Assembly (NCBI GenBank): GCA_021397835.1
Contig: JAJFZO010000446.1
Location: 1,550,001 to 1,614,000, forward strand
DNA from: Moringa oleifera
Lineage: Eukaryota; Streptophyta; Magnoliopsida; Brassicales; Moringaceae
Length of the DNA: 64,000 bases
Direction: 5' to 3'
The position numbers were made by a program, and so were the translations under genes. Positions 1-12,694 of the stretch are shown piece by piece. The notes beneath the pieces were generated by a model. The model worked only from the letters and a program-made list of their open reading frames with translations. It did no database searches and was not told the origin of the DNA. Each line of letters opens with the position of its first letter. Within the stretch, counting starts at the first letter, position 1.

Positions 1-159
1 GTTATTATTAATTAGTAACTAAGTAGGGATAGATACAAAATTCAGTCATTAGTTTTTAAATGACAATAATTTTAACTAAAAAATTTATCTGTTATTAATA
101 TGTCGCTAAAAATTTTAGCAATAGAATTTTTCGTCACTAAAATTGGATTTTTTGTAATG
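1..159. mobile_element. Possible right end of a CACTA-like element, truncated by the window edge
   Basis: Positions 145-159 read GGATTTTTTGTAATG, whose reverse complement CATTACAAAAAATCC resembles the CACTACAAAAA-type CACTA terminus with one change. Just inside it are short words such as CGTCACTAA and GTCGCTAAAA, of the kind often repeated beneath CACTA ends and also present at 49.1-50.6 kb. The other end lies outside the window, so the target duplication cannot be tested. Confidence 0.4.
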
Positions 160-669
160 CACATATGTCTTCTTCATTATGAATATTAGATTTTTGAGCT
201 TTTCTATGTCACCTAATTTTTTCATCTTTTGTTTTCTTATCTTATACATAATTTATACTAGTTATAACTTGATGTCTATCATATTCTTAACTTTTTGCTT
301 TAAATCTTGTTTTTCTTTAATCAATTGTGTGATTTTACATATAGTGTTTTCTTTTACTACTTGTTCTGTGTAAGATCTGCAATCTTAAAAGCTGATTAGA
401 AGAGGTCATTCATAGAGAGACTTTACAATTTCAATCACTTTAGATACTAAACTTTGCAACTTTTAGTGTTAATTTGTAATTTTTCATTGAAATCAGTTAT
501 CTTTTAACTTTTACTTATGGAGTGCATTCGTATCTTCGCTATGTTTCATCACCTCATATAAGGTTTTTAGTTTCTATGAAAGTATAAGAGATTTAAGAAT
601 ACATGATATTTTAGATTATTGCGAAACTACTAAATTTTTATGCTACATTTTGAGAGAATTATTTCAATT
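160..669. other. No gene recognised
   Basis: AT-rich sequence. One open frame of 64 codons (179-373, plus) is rich in Phe, Ile and Ser, matches nothing I recognise, and is of a length expected by chance in such DNA. Confidence 0.6.
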
Positions 670-1050
670 ACTTTTGTACCATTTGATCTCTTGATATTAT
701 GTTCCATTTACTAATGACTTTACTCGTTATTGTGAAATTTATCTTATGAAACATCATCTTGACTACTTTGACATTTAAAAAAAAAGTTACCTTTTGTTAA
801 AACCTAACATTCTACTACTATCAAATGTTTTCAATGCGATTTAGGTGGGAAGTATAAAATTAATAATTTTCATGATTCAATAACTATTTATGAGACTTCT
901 TGGATAAATATTGCTAACAAAAATGGAGTTGTTAAAAAAAACATAGGCCTCTTATTGAGACTACTCACTCTCTTTCATTGTTTGCCAATCTTCATAGTGA
1001 ATTTTTACTAAGAAGCAATTCTTATAGTTAACGACTCAAATATTTTGAGC
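670..1050 (+). pseudogene. Ty1/copia integrase core fragment
   Basis: This is a broken piece of a copia polyprotein, from the integrase region that joins element cDNA to the chromosome. Read across frames it gives VPFDLL (about 676), then TNDFTRYCEIYLMKHH (from 710), matching the family pattern DDYTRY..IYLMKH around a catalytic-core aspartate. FQCDLGGKYKINNFHD (from 829) corresponds to the usual F..D.GGEY..N.F, with the Glu of GGEY changed to Lys. NKNGVVKKNIGLLL (from 916) corresponds to Q.NGVAERKHRHLL. The usual order and spacing of these blocks make the call firm. Stops, frameshifts and the lost acidic residue show that it is dead. Neither gag nor reverse transcriptase of this element is visible beside it. 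Confidence 0.82.
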
Positions 1051-2324
1051 TTTTCTATTCAGTATTTTATGGTTATTAAGTTTCTTTAGTGCTTTTTTTG
1101 TGTTTGTTATGGTATTTTGTAGGATTAAATGATGAAATACAAATAGAAGCATTAATTGTAAAAAAAAGAGCAAAATGAAGGATTTTATATAGCTTTGACA
1201 TTGTTTCAATTATTTAGGTATAACTCTATCATCTAAGCTTTGAAGGGCAATATTTAAGATGCTAAGGAAAGCCAAGAAATAGAGTTACAACTTTTATGTT
1301 GAGTGTTTTTGGAGATTTAACACAAGACATAAGTGTTGTGATGCAAAAGTGACCGGTTTATTATAAAAAGAAATTAGCACACCATGAGATTCTTCGAGTG
1401 TGCATGATTAAGCAATACATTGGGACTACAACCCAATTTTTCAGTATTTCTTCAATTAAAATATTTTTCGATAAAAAAATGATACTTAAATGAAAAAGAG
1501 GTGGCAAAACAAAAAGAAAAGAGACTTAAAATGCGATATAAGTCTAAAAAGATTTTGGGAAGGAGATAAAAGAGTCTTGAATATTAAAGGCCTTGTGGAA
1601 TCAACTAAGCTTTTCTTTTCTCCTACCTCAATAATTTGCTTTAGATCTTTACATAGACAATGTTTGAATAAATTCATGCTTTGCTATTAATTGTCAATTT
1701 CATTCAATTATGTTTCCATGCATGTGGCTTCCATTCTATTTGTTATGAGATATTTTGGATGGTGTGAGAAACTTGGAATTTAACACTCTAAAGCGATAAT
1801 TTTGGATTTTTGATATAGATTAAGTCTTTAGTACATTGGAAAATCATCAAAGTTTAGATAATCTGTAGGTTGAGCTTGATACTTCTTTTTTTTATTCTAA
1901 TGCTAAACAAGGATATTGGCTTTGGCATACTTACCGGTTCAATTACTAGGAAATCAAGAAAAGTAATGACTGTGAAATTAATCAATGAATTTAGACTTAT
2001 AACGCAAATTAAGATTAAACAAGTGATTGGAAGAATGAATAAAATTAATCCCTAGATCCTTCATTTGCATGGAATTTCTTTTTATTCCATGGTGTGTTAT
2101 TAATTTAGTTGATTTCAAATTCTTCATTAGTTAGCATTTTATATTAATTCAACCATTAATCATCTAGACAATGTTGAGTTATTATAATAACAGTAATTAA
2201 TTATTTCTTGGTCAATCTTAAAGGATAGTACTTGATTTTAAGATCATTATTTTATTTCTTGGTATGATTTGTACATTTGCAAGCACCTAACTAGAAGTTG
2301 AAATATTATAATAGGAAAATTTTG
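1051..2324. other. No gene recognised; possible decayed gypsy 5' LTR in the right part
   Basis: No coding similarity is seen. Because a gypsy primer-site-like sequence and gag follow at 2.33 kb, the sequence just left of 2331 should be the end of a 5' LTR if that element was once complete. I cannot define the LTR start, and no second LTR copy was seen. Frames at 1490-1690 and 1870-2055 are short and unrecognised. Confidence 0.4.
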
Positions 2325-2331
2325 TAACAAG

Positions 2332-2353
2332 TTTTTGGCGTTATTGCTGTGAA
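2332..2353 (+). other. Degenerate primer-binding-site region of a Ty3/gypsy element
   Basis: The stretch contains TGGCGTTATTGCTGTGAA, which resembles the TGGCGCCGTTGCCGGGGA found just after the 5' LTR in many plant gypsy elements, with several C-to-T-like changes. It lies about 140 bp before the first gag-like residues, which is the expected order. Confidence 0.5.
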
Positions 2354-2487
2354 TTAATAATTAAAATTTTAGTTTAATATTGCTAGTAAGTGAATTGATC
2401 TTAATTTAAACCTTTAAATTGTTTACATTTTTTGTTACTTTCTCTGGTTCACAGTTTATGTGCTACAAGTCATCACTCTAAATTTCT

Positions 2488-3250
2488 TCCTTCTGATCTA
2501 GAGATTGAACACATTTTCATAAGAAGATGAAGAGAGAACTAGATTAAGAAGGAAATCATGGTTGAGGTAAATATTAATAAGCAAGTAAAAATTTTTTAGG
2601 GATTATTTTTGACTAGTTATGAATGGAAATTATTGTAGTAGTAAAGGGTAGCCAATCAATGTAAATAATTTTGAGATAAAGCTACCTTTGATCAATATGG
2701 TTCAGTAGAATCAATATGGATATTTATCATAGGAAGATCCTAATATACATTTGATTATATTCCTAGAGATGTATGACGTATCCAGATGAATGGGGTATAG
2801 CCAAGACAACATCATACTACAATTGTTTCCATTCTTCTTAAAGGATAAATCACAATAGTTGGTGGTATTTTGTTTCAATTGGTAGTATTAATTTATATGA
2901 TGCTCAAGAATTTTTAATAAAAATTTTTCCACCATCCAAGACTACATTACTCTGAATTGAAATTGATCAATTTAGAAAGTTTGATGTTGAACCACTTGAT
3001 GAGGCATGGAAGTGATCTAAGGATTTACTTAGGAAATGTCCCTAACATGTGCACTGAGTGTGGTTTCGACTTGAATTCTTTTGCACTCGGTAAAATGGGC
3101 TGACAAGGACAATAGTTAATGCAACAACAAAGGATTTATTGTAATGAAAAACTATATTAGAGACATATAAACTTTTAGACGAAATGGTTACAAGTATTAT
3201 TAATGGTCAAGTAAGCAATCTTTGCTGCAGAAGGTAGCTAGAATTTAATT
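2488..3250 (+). pseudogene. Ty3/gypsy gag fragment (Retrotrans_gag domain)
   Basis: This was the gag gene, encoding the capsid of a gypsy retrotransposon. Pieces in gag order are: SDLEIEHIFIRR (from 2491), matching the usual FDPEIERTLRR start; EDPNIHLIIFLEMYD (from 2733), the EDP..H...FLE.CD motif of PF03732; LQLFPFFLKDK (about 2820); EFLIKIFPPSKTT (about 2908); EAWK (3001); KDLLRKCP (3019); and TYKLLDEMVTSIINGQ (3162-3209), matching the end of the domain. The reading moves among frames and contains many stops, so it is non-functional. The degree of match to the Athila/Tat-like gag pattern makes the family call strong. Pol was not found; gag-like reading fades after about 3250, though weak traces may reach 3700. 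Confidence 0.88.
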
Positions 3251-5574
3251 ATGAAGTAAACCATTTTATATCTTTGAATGCTTAAGTGTTAGCCTTAACT
3301 GACTAGCTCTAAAATCTTATAACTAGAGAAAAAGTAGTGAATCAAGAATCAATTATATGGCCAGTACATTAGTATTTTATTGATGAGTTCAAGTAAGAGC
3401 GATGTTAGTATGTCAATAATAGGAACTATAACTATAGGCACAATAGCTTCTAGAATTAGTATCATTTAAGGCTTGAGAATCATGATAACATTTTTTTATG
3501 TAAAGAAGAGGAATGTCATGTAGCCATACCAATGTAGAGAAAATGCCATCTTTGACAACTTTAGTCAACACCTTTAAAATAGAGACTAGAGAAAAAGTAA
3601 AACAAATGAAGTATAAATAATCTACAGACTCATTATAGCAAACGTTAGTGCATTAGTGAAGAATATGCAAATGTGAATGAGATAACTTGATAATTCTTTG
3701 AAATGTAAATCATTATGGAAATTTCAAAGTGATATAGGGAAAAAACCTTAAGGATCGACACAAGCCAATTACCTTAAGAAGCAGTGAATAAATTAAAAGC
3801 CACAAACCTCAAATTAAAAGGAATCAAGAAGTTGAACTTGGTTTAAAAAATAGTCCAAAGATTTTTTGGAAATTGAAGAAAAAAGAAAGGAGAATATAAA
3901 ATTAATATGGTGTTAATTTCCTTTTAGATAATCTTTTTTTTTTTCATACCACCCTGTTCACAACTAATTTTGCTTTCCTTCACCCCAAAAACAAACCATA
4001 GGAACGACCAAGAGAATCTTCAACAATGGAAAGCTTTGAATTTAGGTCAGGATTTAACTCCATTATTTTAATGTAAGATTAGGAATTAAATTTTCATTTT
4101 TAGTTAGATCAAGGTTCAACTTAGATTAGGATTTCCTTTCACCCAAATCTAAGGTAGGGAATTACCTAAAGGAGGATTCAAAATTAAAGATCAAGAGTGA
4201 GATTTTCCTTCATATGGTTTAAAGTTGGGAGTTTCTTAAATGGAAGTTTGAAATTGAAGTTCAAGATCAAAATTTCCTTTCGATTAGTTCAAGGTCAAAA
4301 TTTTTCTCAAATTAGCGTAAAGATTAGGTTAGAAAATTTTCTAGATCGGAGTTTCGAAGAGCTAAATCGAAATCAAGATTCTTATCATCAATGTCAAGAT
4401 CGAGATTCTTCACTTCATCATAATCAAGTTTTAGATGTTAGATCAAGGTGTCGACAGTTAATTTTGCCCTCATTATAAAATAGGATGAAGAAGTGCCACT
4501 AACACCCTACAGCATAAAAACAACAACATTGCTTTCAAATAAACTCTGAAAAGTACCTTAAAGAGGATTTGGTGATTGAAGGGCTAGAATTTCAAGGAAA
4601 AAGCTCAATAAGGGACAAGTTTATATGAGGATGGCAGTCTCACAAATTCAAAAGCTTCTTATTTGAGTGTCTTCCTAGATTTTCAGACAAGTCCCTTATA
4701 TTTTGAGTTTTTTAATTTGAATTAAGAAAGAGAGTGTTAATAATAAGATAAAATAATCAAAAAAGGACTTAATATAGATTTTAGAGGGTCTTTCTACACT
4801 TAATCAGATTTGTAGGATAGTCTTGTCAAACTGGGAAAAGCCTATCATAAGCCCTTTGAGATAAGCCATGGGAGAGTCTTCCCATAGACGGAGAAGCGGA
4901 TATTTAGATAATACAATCTCTTAAATGAAATGAACTTCATTTTAATTGCTCATAGAAGCGTTTTTAGGCATTCATTTCTCTAAAGCAACACTTTTTTCTT
5001 AATAGAGAAGAATTTGCGACACTCTACTTAAGTCAATTCCGAAAAATCTTCCTCATTGATACAAAGTGGATGTTATCACTTTAAATTTTTTAATGAGATG
5101 TTTTACAAAAGATTATTCACTTAATATTTTGAAAGGTATCTCATTGTATTACGTAAAGGTATCTCACTCCAATTTTGACACTCTTTCTTAAAAAGGAATA
5201 GCTTGACATTTTCTTAAAGAGAGTTAGGGAAGAGTCTCTGAAGTGATGCAGAATGAATATAATATTTGGTTTACATATTTAACTAATTAAAAAAAGGGTT
5301 TCTCACATCCATCCTTTAAAGTACAGTCTCCTCAAATAAGGAAAAGTTTGTAGGACTTCAAAAATTAGCTAGAAAAGTTATTATGAATGCTATAATGAAA
5401 ACAAAAAAAAAAAAATTATTCATATTCAAAATCTCAATACAATAGTTCAAAATCATAAGGAAAATACATAGAATGCCTAACCAAACTTTTCATTAGGCTT
5501 TATAGGCTCTGTGTTCAACTCATTCAAAATTTGAGCATACTGTCTAGAGAAATAAAATATAGGCTACTTATAGG
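3251..5574. other. Unrecognised retroelement-flank sequence with a repetitive-word patch
   Basis: No further gypsy domain is readable. At about 4020-4460 short words such as GGTCAAGATT, GATCAAGG and AAATTTCCTTTC recur in imperfect copies. The 93-codon open frame at 4197-4478 lies within this patch and looks like a by-product of it. The part from 4.5 to 5.4 kb looks LTR-like in character, but no termini were found. Confidence 0.4.
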
Positions 5575-6910
5575 TTAAGGAGCTTTTGAACTAGTTTGAG
5601 AAGCTGAAGTTGATTTTAGTTCAGTTGAAATAAAGTCTAGGTTGAGGATAGGATATTCCTTCGAGATCCCAGTCTTTTTATCTTTCTTGACCTCCCAAAA
5701 GACATCAAAGCACTCTTCTAGGATCATCTTATTTAGCTCCTTACCGTAAAAGTTCTTAAGCTTCTTTTTCAATAACCTTTATTTACTCTAAGTGTTTACT
5801 CTTCAATTTCTGATGTGGAAATTGGAAATCTAGTCTTACTTTTTCTATTTTTGCATCTAGCACTAAGATTTTTTTATTTGCATGATCCTTCTGCTGTCTC
5901 AAGCAAGCATTCTTCACTAATAATTTAGCATCTTTATTCTTGGCCTCTTTTAGAGCTTTCTCAACCTCATGCAAGATTGTTTTAGCTTGGCTATGGATTT
6001 TATACTTTTCTGCTACCATAGAAAACTCACAAATTACCTATTAAAATTATTATGAAAGAAAAATTAGAGTCTATTAACATAAAGAAGGAATGGGAAAAGA
6101 ACTAGATAGATACATATACCATTAATAGTGGAGAGGGTATCTTTTTCAAATGTTGTCTCTTCTTATATGGTAAAGCTAATGAGGTTGAAGTTGGCAACAT
6201 TACCTCTTGTACAATATCCCTGAGCCATTGACTTTGTGAAGGAATGGTGACTATTATTGACTCTTATTAAGAAGAGAGTGAGTAAAAGTCACCATTTTAG
6301 TCAAAGCGCCCAACCAGGAGTTTAGCTTTTACGGTAGTAAGGCTACTACCTTGTCTCAACTACCTCAGTTACCTCTTCAAATGTCCTTTTATCCATATAA
6401 GTTATAAGGACAAATGGGTTTGCAATTAGAAACCAATAAATAGTTAGTGATAGTTTTCTTAAAAAGAGCATAATATATATAAAGAATAGGCCTCCTTAGT
6501 GATGATGATGTCTTTGCATCATTTTTAAGGAAAGGCTAAAGAATTTCTCTTATTTGAGGTCTTCTGTTAGGGTGGAGAAAACTAAAAATAGTGGAAGATG
6601 AATTTCCAAGGTTTAGCTATAAGGAAGAGTTTGTTTTTAGTGGGGAGACTATTTGGTGATAGGAAAAACACATTCTAAGATATAGGACTCAGATAAACTC
6701 TTTGTTTAAAAGATTTAGATCGACTCTATCTATCCAAGAATCTACATAGAAAGAAGCATAGGTATAGTCTTTTTACTGCTTGATAAGACCTGTCTGGTCG
6801 CAACAAGGACTTATAAAAGAGTGATGTTAGTGCCATAGTCTTGGTATGGGTGCAATCATCTATTAATCATAAGAAAATCTTCTCTCCAATTTTTAACAAT
6901 CTTAAAAAGG
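5575..6910 (-). pseudogene. Fragment of a gypsy-associated plant transposon protein (coiled coil)
   Basis: Two minus-strand open frames (6019-5783, 78 codons, and 5772-5575, 65 codons) are separated by a stop and frame change but read as one protein. The first is a Lys/Glu-rich heptad-like coiled coil (EVEKALKEAKNKDAKLL, then LRQQKDHANKK). The second contains KEYPILNLDFISTE, similar to the YP.LDLSFL motif that ends a coiled-coil protein common in plant gypsy-type elements (the putative gypsy type transposon family, PF04195 and relatives). Upstream, 6910-6020 on the same strand has scattered matching words over many stops. The family call is from memory and moderate; the coiled coil is visible directly. 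The strand is opposite to the gag at 2.5 kb, so a separate insertion is likely. Confidence 0.45.
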
Positions 6911-7892
6911 TCAAAAGCAAATAAAAAGGGTATCCTAGAAGGAAAAACCAACAATTTAAAAAGTGACCTAAATCACTTGCTTTAATTCAAAGAATTCAAA
7001 GAAAAACTAAAAAGGAAAAGTTTGTAAATCCTAAGTCTATGCATATAACATAAAAGGCTACCAAGATCCTTAAAGAATTATGAACTAGCTGGCATAAAGA
7101 CAATCTATAACTCTCACATATTATCCTAAAGAAAAATGTTTAGAGGAGGCTTTAAACCCTTTTTGATCGATACATTGCTGAAAAACATATAAGGCACCTA
7201 GTTTATTTGACTGAGGCCTCTTTTCGAGAGAGGGAATCAACATGTTTATTGAGGCAAGGATCCCACCCGCTTGATTTTAACCAAGTCACTAGAAGTAATT
7301 AAGGAATATTTTATGAATTCCATAACTTAATAAATGTTAAGAAAATGAGAGTGTAAAAAATTACTTAAAGATAAAAATATAATGCGAGAATCTACTGAGT
7401 GAAAAAAGACTCTCACATATACAAGAGTTTAAGACTCAAAGGACGAAGGTGGTGGCTAAGGTTTTAGAGTAAGTTAGAAGAGTGTAGGGAAGAGTTATTA
7501 ATGCCACAATTACATTCTTGAAGGATAATTAATCATTAAGGCATTGTGAGACAAAACCCTTTTAAAGCGACACTGTGGATGTGGCACTAGAAGTTGACGT
7601 GGCACTATGTTATTAGGGTTGCCTTTGCTAACTAGAAGTTGGAAGAGTGTATTGACTAAGCAACGTGACCGTTAACAATGAAATGAGATTGTTGACGTGA
7701 CACTAGGGTCAACAAGGCAGGTCGTTAGGCAAAACTATTGAGATGGCATAGTTAGCATGCTGAGATTTATTCATTACTTACCTGACTCATTAATTGACAT
7801 GGCGCGACATCATTAGGTGTTGTCACACTGCAAGAATTTGAGGGCTTTTTCCATACGTATTGTACGTATACCTAAACATAATTATAATTTAT
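6911..7892. other. No gene recognised; GTGGCAC-word patch and a small palindrome
   Basis: Between about 7565 and 7810 words such as GTTGACGTGGCAC, GTGGCACTAG and GACGTGACAC recur irregularly, the remains of some short repeat. At 7853-7869 the perfect inverted repeat ATACGTA-TTG-TACGTAT sits just before the 307-bp array begins. Confidence 0.5.
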
Positions 7893-8998
7893 GCGGGCAA
7901 TTAAAATAGACAAACTTATCCATTAACTACATTTTATTATGTGTAAGTAAATTGCTATACTCACACTTATTTTAGAGAGAAAAATTCCTTCCACTTTTAA
8001 AACTTGGTATGATGGTTCTCGATAAAAGTTTAGCTGATGTGATATTTTTTTATTATGTTGCCCACATGTGTTTATAAATGTTACTCATTTGTGGGTAATA
8101 TATTACAAAGTTACTCATAGATAAGTACAAATGTTATACATGTGTCGGTAATATACTATAAAGTTACCCACTCATAAGTACAAATGTTATATAACTGAGA
8201 GTGATTAAATTAAACAAACATGTGAAGTTATCTACATTTTATTATGTGTGGTTAAATTTTTATAGCCACTCTTATTTTTATGGCAACAATTCTCTCTACT
8301 TTCAAAACTTGGTGTAACGTCTCTTGATGGAACTTTAGTTGACTGGCCTTTTTCTTTTATTATATTGCCTACACATATTTATAAATGTTGCTATATCTCG
8401 GTAATGTATTGTAGAGTTACCCGCAAGTAAATGTAAATGTTACATATGTGTAGGTAATGTATTATAAAGTTAGCTACATATAAGCACAAATGTCATATAT
8501 GTGTGACTAATTAAATTAGGTGAATTTGTGAAATTATCTACTATTTGTTATGTGCAGAAAATTGTTTATACCCACATCTATGTTAGTGATGTAAAATTCC
8601 TCCAATTAGAATTTGATGAAATATTTTTTGATCAAAATTTAGTTGATGTAATATATATTTTTATGTGTAATATTTACCCATACATATATATGAATGTTCT
8701 TTTGTGGGGGTAATCTATTATAAGGTTACCCACACATAAGTACAAATATTACATATGTATGGGTAAAGTATTACAAAGTTAACCACACATAAGTACAAAT
8801 GTTACATATTTATGGGTAATTAAGTTAGATAAACCTATGAAATTATTTATATTATATGATGTGTGGGTCAATGTTTATACCAACACTTATTTTGGTAGCA
8901 AAAAATTTCTCCACTTTTACAATTTGGTGATATATTTTTTGGTAAATGTTTTGCGAATGTGGTTATTTTTTTATTATATTACACACATATATTTATAA
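7893..8998. repeat. Tandem array, period about 307 bp, about 3.6 copies
   Basis: The same block, GTGAAATTATCTACATTT..ATGTGTGGGTAAA..TATACCCACACTTATTTT, recurs from about 7910, 8222, 8528 and 8839, a period near 307 bp. Each unit also contains smaller inverted words: GTTACCCACACATAAG against ATGTGTGGGTAAT, and GTAATATATTATAAAGTTAC. Units have diverged by substitutions and small indels. The last copy stops abruptly at about 8998, exactly where the NAC fragment begins. The 61-codon frame at 8528-8713 is part of a unit and not a gene. Confidence 0.85.
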
Positions 8999-9440
8999 AA
9001 AAGTAATACCATTCATCTTTGAGAAGGAGATGATTGTGACGATGTTGCAACAACTATGGCTCCTAGGTATATACATCATGAATACCTAAATCTTGCCCAT
9101 TAATCATCCTCTAAAAATAATGGCAAACAAGCCCCTCATTAGTTGGACTAAATTTAAGCTCAACTAGAAATCCCAAAGATGAATTGAATGCAGACATCAT
9201 AGGATTTCCTTAATAATCAATAATCAAAGAAAATGCCAAAGCAAACTCAGTGGTAACAACTTCTCACTTCTCAAGCACACAAATCAACTCCTAATGAAGC
9301 TAAAACATAAATGTCTTTGAAGAGAAATAAAGAAATAAAAGAAGTCACCTCGCTCACTGAAATTCTTTCTTTTTCTTATTCTGCTTACTACCAAGCTCAA
9401 ACCTAAAGTTTTCACTAATCTCCTCAATTGAAAGTGTGGA
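8999..9440 (-). pseudogene. NAC-domain gene fragment, copy A (subdomains A to C)
   Basis: NAC proteins are plant transcription factors. On the minus strand this block reads VELKFSPTNEGLVCHYF, matching subdomain A (GYRFHPTDEELV.YYL), then GQDLGI.., a weak subdomain B, and LLLKDEWYY near 9020, matching the EKEWYFF of subdomain C. It aligns base by base with copy B at 26,968-27,425 but stops at 8999 against the tandem array, so subdomains D and E are missing. Stops interrupt it. The upstream part (9300-9440) corresponds to an N-terminal or intron region shared with copy B. It is a dead gene fragment and one end of segmental-duplication copy A. Confidence 0.75.
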
Positions 9441-10008
9441 GTGTGACTTATAAGGATAGGAGAAATGACTATTAGTTTGCATCTTCCTATGCGCTAATAT
9501 CCTCATGTGATATTACTCTTTGGTCATTGTGACACGTATAAATGAGTAAACCATTAAATCTTTAGGTCCCTCACTCAGCATCGATAATCAATGGAATGGT
9601 AGCAAAAACTACAAAGAAAAGGACAAATAAAAAGAGAATAAGAGTGAGCAAGGACACCGTTATGATTCCAAAAATCAAAATCTTGGTCCTCCTTCTTGGC
9701 ACATAGCCAAACAAGGGCTTTACGTACTATTGGCAATGGAAGAGGAGAGTAAGAAGGGATGAACTTCTATGTTTATGTCTCTATGTTTAGCTCAAAAATC
9801 AAACGCTTTGATGGTCTGAGAATGCACCATTGTGGCTTCTACTGCTTATAGCATCACCATTGGAGTGCTTTAGTCATTGTTTGAAGGAATAATCAGCTAT
9901 TTTCCCTATTTAAGGATCAATAAAGTAATGTTTGGATGAGGAGACTAAAAGTATAAAAGGAGATCTATATTTTTCTTTTATTAGTTTTCTATTTACAAGC
10001 TAGTTTCA

Positions 10009-10038
10009 GTTATATATATGTGTGTGTGTATATATAAC
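10009..10038. repeat. TA/TG microsatellite within a palindrome
   Basis: The (TA)n-(TG)n-(TA)n run is flanked by AGTTATATATA and TATATATAACT, giving an almost perfect hairpin with a TG-repeat loop. Confidence 0.85.
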
Positions 10039-10761
10039 TTAAAGAAATAGTCCTTGAAATTTATTTACTCTTTAATAGCCTGTGAAAGGCACATGGAAAA
10101 GAAAATCAAAACCCTCAAGAACTCTTTTGCTTTCATGGTCGATCATTAAATATAAATGAAATTAACGAGTTTGTTTATTATAATTCCAATTGTTGAACAA
10201 AGTTAACTCATCATGAGTCCTCCTAGGAATCAAATGAAAGATGACTATTATTTACATAACATTTTAACCTTCTTTATCATCAAATTAATCATAACATCTT
10301 AATCTTTCTTATAATTCAATTTCTTTGGATTTTAATTTTGAGTTGTTGCAGTATGGTTTTTATACATAAAGTTAATTGAAAATGAATAAAAAATCTATTA
10401 CAATTCAAGCATTGTTATAATTATGTTATCACGACTTTCAACATTGAGTTTCTATATAATGTATTGTAAGTGTCAATTAGGCATGTAAAGCTCAAATTAT
10501 GCACCATATCAGAAGTACAATATTACCTGTTACTTATGTTTGTTAACTGTGGTGATTGCAGCATAATCCAAGTAGTGATGCTAGATATGTTTCTATATTC
10601 ATATTGTTATATCATTATTACATACATCATATAACAAACACAAGAAAGCATGATTAAAAGACAATTAAAATTAGATATATATTTAAACAAAAAGTTAAAA
10701 GTTTGAGAATGAGAAAATTATGAATGCAACAATAGCCTAAATTAATACTAATCAAGCAGAA

Positions 10762-10800
10762 ATATATATATATGTGTGTGTGTGTGTGTTTGTTTGTTGT
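10762..10800. repeat. (AT)n(GT)n microsatellite
   Basis: An AT run passes into about nine GT units and then TTTG units. It is a simple sequence repeat. Confidence 0.9.
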
Positions 10801-12694
10801 ACCAGTTGGCATGCATTAAAAGTATGCTCTAGTATGTCATTAGGTCCATATCCCACTATTCTTTGAATTTCACTTAGTAAAAGTTTGAAAGATAAACATA
10901 TGAAATAAAAGAATTAGCCAAACAATAATCAAACACCAAATTCTTTTCAAGAAAAACAAAATAATGATGAACATTATAAAGGTCTCATCCTTTCATGGTA
11001 AATCAGAGAACCAAACAAATAACTTTTCTTAACTCTTCTTACATGAGTGGTGCATGACATTATTCTACTTCCACCTGAAACAAGTCTTATTATCGTAATT
11101 GAACCTTGTTTATTCAAGTATGCATGTAATTCATCTGTCCTAAGAACTAAAAGACATGCATGCAATATAAGATAGAAATCATGTTTTACAAATAAAATTA
11201 ATGTTCGTAGTTAAGAAAATCACTGCATAGTTCATGTATTATAGTTATATTGGCTGTAGGCCTACCTTTTCACCCACTAAGTATCATACTCATCATGGAA
11301 GAAAGTAAGAAATCCTTTTTTCTATTTATAGCCATCCTAACTCATCGGTGCAACATGCAAAATAGCATCACCATAGTCCACTATATAACTATTATCGACC
11401 ATATATGAATGCAATTCCGACCTCTCTTGACAACTACAACCTAATTAGACTAATTAACCTAGATATTTTTTGAAAGATGATCTAAGTTTTAAAGTTTCCA
11501 ATCATAGGCATTTAGTGCTTCATTATCTTGACAATATGATATTTCACTAAAATTATGGATAGTATCTAACTGCTATTCCATGAAGTATCAGGATAATACT
11601 TTTGGTCCATCCTCAGTCTGCTTATAAACTTTGACTCATTTGATGGCCAAAAATAATGTGAGAAATTTGTATTTTCACTTTAGAGGGAAACAAACACTAA
11701 AAGGGCTAAAAAAATGTGCATGTTAATTACCCTTAGGATAGAACCTTTGTAAAATTAGAATCTACAATACACTAAAGAAGAAACATAGAAATGTTACTTA
11801 TCAGACAAATAGGCAACCCATTTGTTAGTGATTACAAATATGCACCTGAAGTTAGGCCTAAACAGTAGTTTACTTGCTAAATGCAAGTTTTGGCCAAGGT
11901 CTTAATAGTAATGGAAGCCAATGCAGCAATCCACAAAAGGTGAAAGTTGATCAATACCAAAGAGAAAAGCACTGAAGTTAAACGCTATCATCTAGCATGG
12001 CAAATAAGAAGCCATAAATGCTTCATCCCAAACAATGGGATTACTTTCTTCTTACTCTTAAAGTACGATAGTTGAAAAAAAAAAAAACAAATCCCAACAA
12101 AAGATAGAAAAACAAAATTTATCTAGGATAACAACTAAAGGAACACATATAATTGCATTAACACCTAGCATATGAAAATAAGTTTAGCGTAAATTGACTA
12201 GATTTCCTTAACTCTAGAATCATTTAGCTAAGCGTGAAAAAAATCACCTTGACTATTTGACATCTTCTTGATCATGATGTAATGTCATGACAATAACAGA
12301 AAGGCTCCTTGCAAAAAATTTGCATGACAAGAATCCATTACAGGAACTTATCAAGGTGGGCAAACAAAAATTATGTAGTACCAACAGCAATGCTAGCATA
12401 ACGATTACCATTCCTAAAAATACCTCTTTTTTTTAACAAAAAAGAAAAGATGGATACAACACGAGACCATTCTTACAAGCACATAATCCAAGCTTAGAAT
12501 ATCCAAAGAGTATTCATAAATTTTAAAAACTTAATAAAGAGTTCAAGGTTCTGAAATTACCTAAAAATATCAGTAATAAAAATTTCTAAATTTGTAAATA
12601 AGTAAGGTGTTCATCAAATCTTCATGATAAAGAACAAATTGAACACCAACCAAATTTCTTTCCCAAAAAATAGAATTAACAGTGAGATTAACCT

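Larger units (their letters stand above)
9441..12694. other. Copy-A-specific spacer without recognisable gene
   Basis: In copy B the two flanks of this stretch lie next to each other near 27,430, so about 3.25 kb was inserted here or deleted there. I see no terminal repeats or coding domains. It holds two dinucleotide microsatellites, listed separately. The 63-codon minus frame at 10,974-11,165 is unrecognised. Confidence 0.5.

Noticed and set aside
179..373. 64-codon plus-strand frame near the window start
   Set aside because: Hydrophobic low-complexity translation of AT-rich DNA, with no homologous motif and no gene context.
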